Shown here: piece by piece, positions 1 to 5,266 of the stretch
Numbering within the stretch: the first letter of the stretch is position 1
Layout: the number at the start of each line of letters is the position of its first letter
Assembly: GCA_902782595.1 (NCBI GenBank)
Contig: CACZNW010000205.1
Span: forward strand, 1 to 5,266
DNA from: an uncultured Methanobrevibacter sp.
GTDB taxonomy: Archaea > Methanobacteriota > Methanobacteria > Methanobacteriales > Methanobacteriaceae
Length of the DNA: 5,266 nt
Reading direction: 5' to 3'
Notes under the pieces: generated by a model
Database searches by the model: none
What the model saw: only the letters and a program-made list of their open reading frames with translations
What the model was told of the DNA's origin: nothing
Position numbers and translations under genes: made by a program

Positions 1-1238
1 GCAAAAAACCCTTCATATTCAGCAATAGGTACAGAAGTTTTTGAAAGTTCCCTAAGACCTTCCCGGGTAAGTCTTTGAACAGTCGGTTTTTTTATGAATG
101 CCTCTGTGGATAATCCGGAATACATTTTAGCACCACCTCCAGTTGGAAGGACATGGTTTGTTCCGGATCCATAATCTCCTGCTGCAACAGGCGAATATGA
201 ACCTAAAAAGATTGAACCCGCATTTTTAATGTGTGATAATGTTTCATCATCGTCTTTTGTGGATATGATTAAATGTTCGGGAGCATATTCATTTGTAACA
301 TGAATAGCTTCATCAAATGTGTCTGTGATAATGATTTTTCCACTTTTTGATAGAGACTCCTCGATGATTTCACGTCTTGGGGCAATCTCGGTTAATTTTT
401 TAACAAAATCATCAGTTTCACAGGCAAGGTCATACGAATCGGTTATTAAAAAGCATGATGCGTTTGGGTCATGTTCTGCCTGTGCTAAAATATCAGTTGC
501 TAAAAATTCAGGATTTGCAGTTTCATCTGCTAAAATCAAAACTTCAGAAGGGCCTGCAGGGAATTCTATATCTACCTGACCATATACCAGTTTCTTTGCA
601 GCAGTAACGAATATATTACCCGGACCTACAATTTTTTCTACTCGAGGTACGGATTCGGTTCCATAAGCAAGAGCCGCAATAGCCTGTGCACCTCCAACTT
701 TATATATTTCATCAGCCCCCGCAATGTCAGCTGCAACAAGAATAGCATCCAGTATTTTGCCATCTTTTTGAGGCGGGGTTACACACACAACTTTTTCAAC
801 ACCGGCAATCTTGGCAGGTATTACAGTCATCAATATTGATGAAGGATAAGCAGCACGGCCTCCAGGTATGTAACATCCGGCAGAATTGATTGGTCTTACA
901 ATCTGGCCTGCAGTGATTCCAGGGTTTACTTCCATTTCCCACTCCTTTGGTATCTGTTTTTTATGAAATCTTTCAATGTTATCTGCCGCATTTTTCAGGG
1001 CAGTTAGGAGTTCATCATCAATTGTTTCATAAGCCTGTGAAATTTCATCTTTTGATACTTTCAGATTTTCTATTAACACCCCGTCGAATTTTTCAGTATA
1101 TTCACGCACAGCATTATCCTTTTTTACATGCACATTTTCTAAAATCTCAGATACAGTTCCCAAAACATTGTTTACATCCTGTTCTGACCTTTTAATTGTA
1201 TCATTCAAATTGATTTCAGAGTATTTTAATACTTCCAT
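1..1238 (-). CDS. hisD: Histidinol dehydrogenase, C-terminal end missing at window edge
   Basis: HisD catalyses the last two steps of histidine synthesis, oxidising L-histidinol to L-histidine with two NAD+ in the cytoplasm. Reading leftward from the ATG at 1238-1236 gives 412 complete codons open to base 1 with no stop. Visible family features are IVRPINSAGCYIPGG (residues 113-127), the signature region IVGPGNIFVTAAKK...GPSEVLI (203-235), Gln253 and His256 in DILAQAEHDP (zinc ligands in the E. coli enzyme), the catalytic Glu321-His322 pair in NEYAPEHLII, and Asp355 in AGDYGSGTNHVLPTGGG (third zinc ligand). The last zinc-ligand histidine lies near the C-terminus in this family and would fall just past the edge. 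Family length is about 425-430 aa, so roughly 15 residues are missing. The ATG lies 8 bp after the ilvD stop. AAGG at the end of ilvD (1255-1252) is a plausible ribosome binding site. No internal damage is seen, so the gene is cut by the window rather than broken. Confidence 0.97.
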   Translation of the reverse strand, partial: MEVLKYSEINLNDTIKRSEQDVNNVLGTVSEILENVHVKKDNAVREYTEKFDGVLIENLKVSKDEISQAYETIDDELLTALKNAADNIERFHKKQIPKEWEMEVNPGITAGQIVRPINSAGCYIPGGRAAYPSSILMTVIPAKIAGVEKVVCVTPPQKDGKILDAILVAADIAGADEIYKVGGAQAIAALAYGTESVPRVEKIVGPGNIFVTAAKKLVYGQVDIEFPAGPSEVLILADETANPEFLATDILAQAEHDPNASCFLITDSYDLACETDDFVKKLTEIAPRREIIEESLSKSGKIIITDTFDEAIHVTNEYAPEHLIISTKDDDETLSHIKNAGSIFLGSYSPVAAGDYGSGTNHVLPTGGGAKMYSGLSTEAFIKKPTVQRLTREGLRELSKTSVPIAEYEGFF

Positions 1239-1246
1239 TATTAACA

Positions 1247-2896
1247 CTACCTTAAAATAGCTCCGGTATCCGCTGAGTGAACCAGTTTCTGATATATGGC
1301 CAGCCAACCTGAAACATTGCTTTCAGGGTGTTTGACATCATTTAACCTTGACTCAATTTCTTTATCTGACAGTTCCACATTAATGGATCTGTTTTCAATA
1401 TCAATTTCTATTATATCCCCGTTTTGAATAGCTGCAATCGGGCCGTCTTCACGGGCTTCAGGTGACACATGACCTATACATGGCCCACGGGTTCCTCCTG
1501 AAAATCTGCCATCGGTTATAAGTCCCACATCTTTTATGTTCATTCCGGCAAGTGCTGAAGTAGGATTCAGCATTTCACGCATTCCCGGACCTCCTTTTGG
1601 ACCTTCATATCTGATAACTACAATGTCTCCCTCTTCAATTTCATGGTCAAATATAGCTTTGGTGACATCCTCTTCAGAATCATAAACCTTCGCAGGTCCC
1701 CTGAGATGCATTAAATGGTCTGCTACCGCACCCTTTTTAACAACGCTACCATTAGGTGCCAAATTACCTTTAAGTATTGCGATTCCGCCATCCTCATGTA
1801 CCGGATTGTCCAAAGTATGAATAACATCAGTGTTTTTGTTTTCAACATTCACCAGATTCTCACCGATTGTTTTACCGGTTACTGTTAACTGGTCTGTGTC
1901 GATTTTATCCCCAAGAGTTTTAAGTACGGCCTGAATTCCACCTGCCAAGTGCAGATCCATCATTGAATCATCTCCGGCTGGGGAAATCAATGCAATATGA
2001 GGAACGCTCCTTGAAATTTCATCAAACAATTGTAAATCAACACTTAAACCTTCAACTTCACTGGCCAATGCAGGTATATGGAGAGCAGTGTTCGATGAAC
2101 CTCCAAGGGCCATGTCAACTGCAATCGCATTATTAAATGCCTGTTGAGTCAGAATATCAGATGGTTTAATATCCTCTTCAACAAGTTTGATAATCTGACG
2201 GCCTGATTCAAATGCGATATCATTATTTTCATCAGTTCTTGCATGAGTTGTAGCACATGTTGGAAGGGAGAGGCCTAAAGTTTCGGTTATGCATGCCATA
2301 GTATTTGCTGTAAACAACCCTGAACAGCTTCCGGCTCCAGGACATGCGCATTTTTCAAGTTCATAAACTTCTTCGTCTGTCATTTTACCGGCAGAATGAG
2401 CACCAACAGCTTCAAAAACTGTAATTAAATCAGCAGGCTTACCTTTATATTCACCTGATGCCATTGGTCCTCCGGTAACAACAATTGAAGGTACATTTAC
2501 ACGAGCTGCGCCCATAATCATTCCAGGAACTACCTTATCACAGCTCGGAATTAAAACAAGTCCATCAAAAGCGTGCCCCTTGGTCATACTTTCAACGGTA
2601 GCAGCAATGATTTCACGTGAAGGAAGGGAGTATTTCATACCTTCATGGTTCATACTGATACCATCACAAATTGCCATGGTATCAAATTCAAATGGAATAC
2701 CTCCGGCGGCAATAATACCCTCCTTTACAAATTCGACAAGTTCTTTTAAGTGGATATGTCCGGGTACGATGTCTGTGAAACTATTAGCTATACCAATGAA
2801 CGGTTTTTCAAAATCATCATCCTTTAAACCACATGCTCTTAGCAAAGATCTATGTGGAGCTCTTTGAATTCCTTTTTTAACATTATCACTTTTCAT
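1247..2896 (-). CDS. ilvD: Dihydroxy-acid dehydratase
   Basis: IlvD dehydrates 2,3-dihydroxy-isovalerate and 2,3-dihydroxy-3-methylvalerate to the 2-keto acids that become valine, leucine and isoleucine, using an iron-sulfur cluster and Mg2+. The 549-aa product is full length for the family. It shows NSFTDIVPGHIHL (38-50), CDGISMNHEGM (78-88), LPSRE (91-95), signature SCDKVVPGM (118-126), CPGAGSCSGLFTANTM (185-200), RYEGPKGGPGMREM (429-442) and signature LITDGRFSGGTRGPCIGHVSPEA (459-481), whose serine is the proposed catalytic base. Cys119 and Cys191 match cluster ligands. The position that is Cys in [2Fe-2S] relatives (PCN motif) is Gly46 here, as in the oxygen-sensitive E. coli enzyme, which fits an anaerobe. 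The start ATG at 2896 is preceded by GTGAT with 3 nt spacing, matching the 3' part of the archaeal Shine-Dalgarno sequence. It is the first gene of a leftward transcript with hisD. Confidence 0.98.
   Translation of the reverse strand: MKSDNVKKGIQRAPHRSLLRACGLKDDDFEKPFIGIANSFTDIVPGHIHLKELVEFVKEGIIAAGGIPFEFDTMAICDGISMNHEGMKYSLPSREIIAATVESMTKGHAFDGLVLIPSCDKVVPGMIMGAARVNVPSIVVTGGPMASGEYKGKPADLITVFEAVGAHSAGKMTDEEVYELEKCACPGAGSCSGLFTANTMACITETLGLSLPTCATTHARTDENNDIAFESGRQIIKLVEEDIKPSDILTQQAFNNAIAVDMALGGSSNTALHIPALASEVEGLSVDLQLFDEISRSVPHIALISPAGDDSMMDLHLAGGIQAVLKTLGDKIDTDQLTVTGKTIGENLVNVENKNTDVIHTLDNPVHEDGGIAILKGNLAPNGSVVKKGAVADHLMHLRGPAKVYDSEEDVTKAIFDHEIEEGDIVVIRYEGPKGGPGMREMLNPTSALAGMNIKDVGLITDGRFSGGTRGPCIGHVSPEAREDGPIAAIQNGDIIEIDIENRSINVELSDKEIESRLNDVKHPESNVSGWLAIYQKLVHSADTGAILR
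1252..1255 (-). promoter_or_regulatory. Probable hisD ribosome binding site inside ilvD
   Basis: On the minus strand AAGG, covering the last sense codon of ilvD and the base before it, lies 13 nt upstream of the hisD ATG (AAGGTAG, then TGTTAATA, then ATG). It is a short purine match to AGGAGGTGAT. Its position inside ilvD and the 8-bp gap suggest that hisD translation follows that of ilvD. The match is weak. Confidence 0.35.
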
Positions 2897-2899
2897 TTA

Positions 2900-2950
2900 A
2901 TCACACATTAATCTATTATATAGATATATATCATTAATAATATTTGAAAC
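2900..2950 (-). promoter_or_regulatory. ilvDp: Putative promoter and RBS of the ilvD-hisD transcript
   Basis: The minus strand upstream of ilvD has two candidate TATA elements: an AAATATTATTAAT stretch around 2935-2946 and a TATATATCTATATAATAG stretch around 2914-2930. The first would put the transcript start near 2915 and leave a short leader of about 20 nt containing GTGTGATT, a partial archaeal Shine-Dalgarno match 3 nt from the ATG. The second would give an almost leaderless message. An inverted repeat ATCTAT-TAT-ATAGAT (2911-2925) and an overlapping palindrome GATATATATC (2923-2932) coincide with this zone. The DNA is so AT-rich that exact assignment is uncertain. Confidence 0.45.
2911..2932. 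promoter_or_regulatory. Palindromic element overlapping the ilvD promoter
   Basis: Two perfect dyads overlap: ATCTAT (2911-2916) and ATAGAT (2920-2925) around a 3-bp spacer, and GATATATATC (2923-2932). They lie 15-36 bp upstream of the ilvD start, where an archaeal repressor would block TATA-binding protein or polymerase entry. An operator role is inferred from position only; AT-only palindromes arise easily by chance in such DNA. Confidence 0.3.
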
Positions 2951-2960
2951 TATATTATCA

Positions 2961-2996
2961 AAATTAATATTTAACATCAACTATAATATAATACAT
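2961..2996 (+). promoter_or_regulatory. Putative promoter of the radical SAM gene, likely leaderless
   Basis: AAATTAATATTTAA (2961-2974) is a TATA-like element centred about 28 bp before the ATG at 2997. That is the distance expected if transcription begins at or next to the start codon. The bases directly before the ATG (2981-2996) contain no Shine-Dalgarno-like purine run. Both points favour a leaderless transcript. Confidence 0.45.
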
Positions 2997-4109
2997 ATGA
3001 CACTGCTTGAAGATATGAAGATTTTAACAGATTCAGCACAGTATGATTTATGTGACTATGTTAGCCATAACAAGTCCTCGCAGGTTAATCTTCCGGGAAT
3101 CTATGAAGCAACAGGTCATAATGGATGTAAGATTCCACTTTTTAAAACACTTCTAACAAACAAATGTAAAAATGACTGCAAGTACTGCATCAACCAATCC
3201 AAAAGAAATTTCACCAGACTTGAACTGTCACCGGAAGAGCTTGCAAAGGCATTTCTTGGATACTATAACAGAGGAATCGTCAATGGACTGTTTTTAAGTT
3301 CAGGAATTTCAGGTGATGTGGACTCTACAATGGAAAAACAAATAGAAACAATACGACTTTTAAGAAAAAAATATGGTTATGATGATTATATTCACTTAAA
3401 AATTGTGCCTGGTGCAAGTCGAGATTCAATTAAAAGAGCAATGGCGCTTGCAAATAGAGTCAGCATAAATATTGAAGCAGCTACGCCATCAGGACTTGCT
3501 GAGTTGTCATCCACTAAAGATTATAATAAGGATATACTGAAAAGATTATCCTGGATTAATAGATATCAGCATAAAAGTACAACCTATCCAAATTCTACTC
3601 ATACCACACAACTCATTGTAGGTGCGAATGATGAAAGTGATAAGGAAATTCTCACTAGAATGGAAAAAATCTACAAAAAATCTGAATTGAAAAGAACATA
3701 TTTTTCAGCATTCACTCCAGTTGAAGAAACTGAATTTTCTAAAAAAGAGGCATGTTCAACTGATAGAACTTCAAAATTATATAATGCAGACAGTCTAGTT
3801 AATGATTATCATTATGATGTAAAAGAGTTGGTATTTGACAATGATGATAATTTGCTTTTAACTCAAGATCCTAAAATTCTAGCTGCAGAAAATATGAATA
3901 TATTCCCCGTAGAAATCAACTCTGCACCACTCATAGAACTGATACGAGTTCCGGGAATTGGTGTGAAATCTGCAAAACAAATTATTTATATTCGTAAAAA
4001 AACACCATTCTCCAATAAAGAACAGCTTCGAAAATTAGGGGTTGTAGTTGATAGAGCCGAACCTTATATTAAAATAAGTGGTGAGTATCAAACAACATTT
4101 GATTTTTAA
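2997..4109 (+). CDS. Radical SAM protein with helix-hairpin-helix, putative DNA modification/repair family
   Basis: The 370-aa product has the radical SAM [4Fe-4S] motif CKNDCKYC (Cys57, Cys61, Cys64), which binds the cluster that cleaves S-adenosylmethionine. Family segments follow: GLFLSSGISG (97-106), YIHLKIVPGAS (131-141), SINIEAATPSGL (156-167), TTQLIVGANDESD (203-215) and FFSAF/YFSAFTPV-like (235-242). The C-terminus (about 302-358) has FPVEINSAPLIELIRVPGIGVKSA, a helix-hairpin-helix of the DNA-backbone-binding type, then KLGVVVDRAEPYI. This order matches the family named putative DNA modification/repair radical SAM protein, whose reaction is, to my knowledge, not established. Bacterial members are typically about 400 aa and paired with a uracil-DNA-glycosylase-like gene. 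This one is shorter in the N-terminal part before the cluster and has no such neighbour in view. The first ATG is preferred because MTLLEDMKILTDSAQYD aligns with the usual N-terminus; Met7 is the alternative. It is divergent from ilvD and convergent with the parB-like gene. Confidence 0.9.
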   Translation: MTLLEDMKILTDSAQYDLCDYVSHNKSSQVNLPGIYEATGHNGCKIPLFKTLLTNKCKNDCKYCINQSKRNFTRLELSPEELAKAFLGYYNRGIVNGLFLSSGISGDVDSTMEKQIETIRLLRKKYGYDDYIHLKIVPGASRDSIKRAMALANRVSINIEAATPSGLAELSSTKDYNKDILKRLSWINRYQHKSTTYPNSTHTTQLIVGANDESDKEILTRMEKIYKKSELKRTYFSAFTPVEETEFSKKEACSTDRTSKLYNADSLVNDYHYDVKELVFDNDDNLLLTQDPKILAAENMNIFPVEINSAPLIELIRVPGIGVKSAKQIIYIRKKTPFSNKEQLRKLGVVVDRAEPYIKISGEYQTTFDF

Positions 4110-4152
4110 AGTTAGTTGTATGATTAAATTGATTTTAAAGAAAAATTATAAT

Positions 4153-4165
4153 AAATTTTTTACTG
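4153..4165 (+). terminator. T-tract terminator for the radical SAM gene
   Basis: A run of six T (4156-4161) lies 47 bp after the stop codon in A/T-rich DNA, and a second run of five T follows at 4192-4196. Archaeal polymerase stops at such T-tracts without needing a hairpin. The call rests on position and composition alone. Confidence 0.45.
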
Positions 4166-4198
4166 TTTAATCAATTAAAATAATAGAAAAATTTTTAT

Positions 4199-4223
4199 AA
4201 AAAACGTATATTGTAAAATATAC
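4199..4223 (-). terminator. Hairpin plus T6 terminator for the parA / parB-like transcript
   Basis: Read leftward, a perfect 7-bp stem (GTATATT 4223-4217, AATATAC 4212-4206) encloses a 4-nt loop and is followed by G and six T (4204-4199). It begins 30 bp past the stop of the parB-like gene. A further run of five T (4247-4243) lies just after that stop. The shape is that of a bacterial intrinsic terminator with a weak AT stem; in an archaeon the T-tract is probably the working part. Confidence 0.55.
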
Positions 4224-4252
4224 TAAGGAAAATTTCAAGTGTAAAAAGAATA

Positions 4253-4783
4253 TTATTCATCATCAAATAATGCCCATATTTCAGGGTATTTTTTAGAAAC
4301 GGCTTCATCAATTAAAATAGAAGCTTCTTTAGAAATACTAAATTCCGGTTCTGTTTTTCTCAAGTATCTAAATACTGCAGAAGACCTGGAAGACCATAAA
4401 GTAATTCTTGGATTTTTATCAACGATCTTTTTAACTTCTTCTACATGTTCTTTTTGGATTTTGATTTCCTGTGATGTTTGTACATCTTTTTGGCTATCTT
4501 TATCACTAGATAAGTCTTCGGATGACCTATCCTCCTTTTGAATTTCGATGTTTTCTTCAGCATCTGACTCCTCACTTTCAATTTCTTCTTCCTGTGGAGT
4601 TATATCCTCTTCAACATCAGTTTGTTCTTCATCGGAAGTTATGTCATCAATAACATCTTCAACAGTTTCTTCCTCACCATTCAACATGTCTTCAAGAGAT
4701 TGAGGAGAGTTACTATCAAAATCTTCATTATAAAAATCAGGTATTAAAGAATCTAAACCCTTTCCAAGACCTTTCCTCGGCAT
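4253..4783 (-). CDS. ParB-tip protein: ParA-contacting N-terminus, acidic linker, unknown C-terminal domain
   Basis: This 176-aa protein starts MPRKGLGKGLDSLIPDF. The GLGKGLDSLIP segment (5-15) closely resembles the N-terminal peptide of chromosomal ParB/Spo0J (GLGRGLDALIP type), which contacts ParA and stimulates its ATPase through a basic residue. The resemblance ends there: no ParB CTP-binding motifs (GERR-like) or helix-turn-helix follow. Residues 31-100 contain 33 Asp/Glu and only 4 Lys/Arg, so this part is probably disordered. Residues about 108-176 look folded, with a helical stretch (EHVEEVKKIVDKN), RITLWSSRSSAVFRYLRK (126-143), then EFSISKEASILIDEAVSKKYPEIW (147-170). I do not recognise this domain; DNA or dimer contact is possible. 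The start overlaps the parA stop by one base (TAATG), and GGGGG with 8 nt spacing (4796-4792) is a good ribosome binding site. Its likely job, by inference, is to be the ParA partner that links ParA to DNA or another cargo. Confidence 0.85.
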   Translation of the reverse strand: MPRKGLGKGLDSLIPDFYNEDFDSNSPQSLEDMLNGEEETVEDVIDDITSDEEQTDVEEDITPQEEEIESEESDAEENIEIQKEDRSSEDLSSDKDSQKDVQTSQEIKIQKEHVEEVKKIVDKNPRITLWSSRSSAVFRYLRKTEPEFSISKEASILIDEAVSKKYPEIWALFDDE

Positions 4784-5266
4784 TAGTCAGTCCCCCTTAT
4801 CTTTTTAGAATCCCTATTTATTTTAGCCTTACCAGGAGAAATATTTGTTTTAGCATTGCTTAAATCAACATTTTCATCTCTTTGAATTATTTCTTTAGCT
4901 AATTTAAGGTAAGCTTTTGTCCCAGTACTGTCCGGATCGTAAACCAAACAAGGTTTTCCATAACTAGGAGCTTCAGCCAATCTGATATTTCTTGGAATAA
5001 TAGTTTTAAACAATAAATCTGACTCGCTAAAGTAATTTTTAAGTTCTTTGTAAACATCTTTACTGAGCCTTGTTCTTTTATCAAATAGAGTGAGGAGAAT
5101 TCCTTTAATTGGAGTGGGACTTCTAAGTCTTTTTTCAACTAATTTTATTGTATTAATCAAATCAGCTACACCTTCAAGGGCATAATACTCAGCTTGGATA
5201 GGTATTAAAACACTATCGGAAGCTACTAATGCATTGACTGTTATGACACCTAATGAAGGAGGTAAA
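4783..5266 (-). CDS. parA: ParA/Soj-family partition ATPase, N-terminal part missing at window edge
   Basis: ParA ATPases bind DNA non-specifically as ATP dimers and drive segregation or positioning of ParB-bound cargo. The frame is open to base 5266, with the first whole codon at 5265-5263, giving 160 aa. It opens with LPPSLGVITVNALVASDSVLIPIQAEYYALEG (visible 1-32), the Soj region just after the Walker B aspartate; the cut codon ends in T, which fits Asp (GAT). Then come LLTLFDKRTRLSKDV (57-71) and TIIPRNIRLAEAPSYGKP (88-105), the conserved Soj block with basic residues used for DNA binding, and YDPDSTGTKAYLKLAKEI (109-126). Walker A and about 125 N-terminal residues lie outside. A TTG at 5160 could be mistaken for a start but is internal. 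After residue 127 a tail of about 33 residues (8 Lys/Arg, 5 Asp/Glu) extends beyond the usual Soj end. It is coupled to the parB-like gene by TAATG. Confidence 0.95.
   Translation of the reverse strand, partial: LPPSLGVITVNALVASDSVLIPIQAEYYALEGVADLINTIKLVEKRLRSPTPIKGILLTLFDKRTRLSKDVYKELKNYFSESDLLFKTIIPRNIRLAEAPSYGKPCLVYDPDSTGTKAYLKLAKEIIQRDENVDLSNAKTNISPGKAKINRDSKKIRGTD
4791..4798 (-). promoter_or_regulatory. Ribosome binding site of the parB-like gene inside parA
   Basis: AAGGGGGA on the minus strand ends about 8 nt before the ATG at 4783 and lies in the last codons of parA. It pairs with the archaeal 16S rRNA tail with one G-U wobble. With the one-base TAATG overlap it supports both the chosen start and translational coupling. 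Confidence 0.6.

Noticed and set aside
319..579. Plus-strand 86-aa open frame
   Set aside because: It is antisense to the conserved core of hisD and has no recognisable features or start signals.
947..1195. Plus-strand 82-aa open frame
   Set aside because: It is antisense to the hisD N-terminal region, and its composition is typical of a shadow frame.
2611..2621. TTTCACGTGAA, matching the core of the bacterial parS site and lying about 2 kb from parA
   Set aside because: It lies inside ilvD where it encodes the conserved LPSRE segment, so coding constraint explains it. The flanking bases do not complete the 16-bp parS, and the ParB-like protein here has no ParB helix-turn-helix to read such a site.
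2580..2867. Plus-strand 95-aa open frame
   Set aside because: It is antisense to the conserved ilvD N-terminal region, so the open frame is explained by the coding of ilvD.
4127..4176. Inverted repeat AATTGATT / AATCAATT flanking the T6 tract
   Set aside because: Eight bases with a 34-nt gap and no extension on either side are expected by chance in DNA this AT-rich.
4899..5138. Minus-strand 79-aa open frame inside parA
   Set aside because: It overlaps the well-conserved parA frame and shows no family features; it is a shadow frame.
4783..5160. A self-contained 125-aa protein starting with TTG at 5160
   Set aside because: The same frame stays open to the window edge and encodes the preceding conserved Soj sequence (PPSLG, PIQAEYYALEG), so the TTG is an internal leucine codon of parA.

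Overview
This AT-rich window carries five protein-coding genes, two of them cut by the window edges, and no RNA genes, mobile elements or CRISPR. The content suggests a strictly anaerobic archaeon, most likely a methanogen of the Methanobacteriales (Methanobrevibacter-like). The basis is the AT-rich intergenic DNA with archaeal-type TATA elements, a start codon with no ribosome binding site placed as expected for a leaderless message, poly-T ends, and the general look of the IlvD and HisD proteins. The taxonomic call is inference; no marker gene such as rRNA is present.

Bases 1-2896, minus strand: an amino-acid biosynthesis pair. ilvD (dihydroxy-acid dehydratase, complete, 549 aa) is followed after 8 bp by hisD (histidinol dehydrogenase, 412 codons visible, C-terminal end beyond base 1). 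They are almost certainly co-transcribed from a promoter in the 100-bp divergent gap at 2897-2996, joining branched-chain and histidine synthesis in one message.

Bases 2997-4109, plus strand: a divergently transcribed radical SAM protein with a C-terminal helix-hairpin-helix, of the family annotated as putative DNA modification/repair radical SAM protein. In bacteria this family usually sits next to a uracil-DNA-glycosylase-like gene; no such partner is visible here. A 143-bp convergent gap (4110-4252) holds T-tracts for both directions and a hairpin followed by T6 reading leftward.

Bases 4253-5266, minus strand: a ParA/Soj partition ATPase (C-terminal 160 aa visible, the N-terminal part beyond the right edge), overlapping by one base (TAATG) with a 176-aa protein. 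That small protein begins with the ParA-contacting peptide of ParB (GLGKGLDSLIP) but has no ParB CTPase or helix-turn-helix domain. Instead it has a long, very acidic, probably disordered linker and a compact C-terminal domain I do not recognise. This ParA plus 'ParB-tip' pair is the most interesting object in the window: it looks like a ParA-driven positioning system in which the usual ParB body has been replaced by another cargo or binding module.
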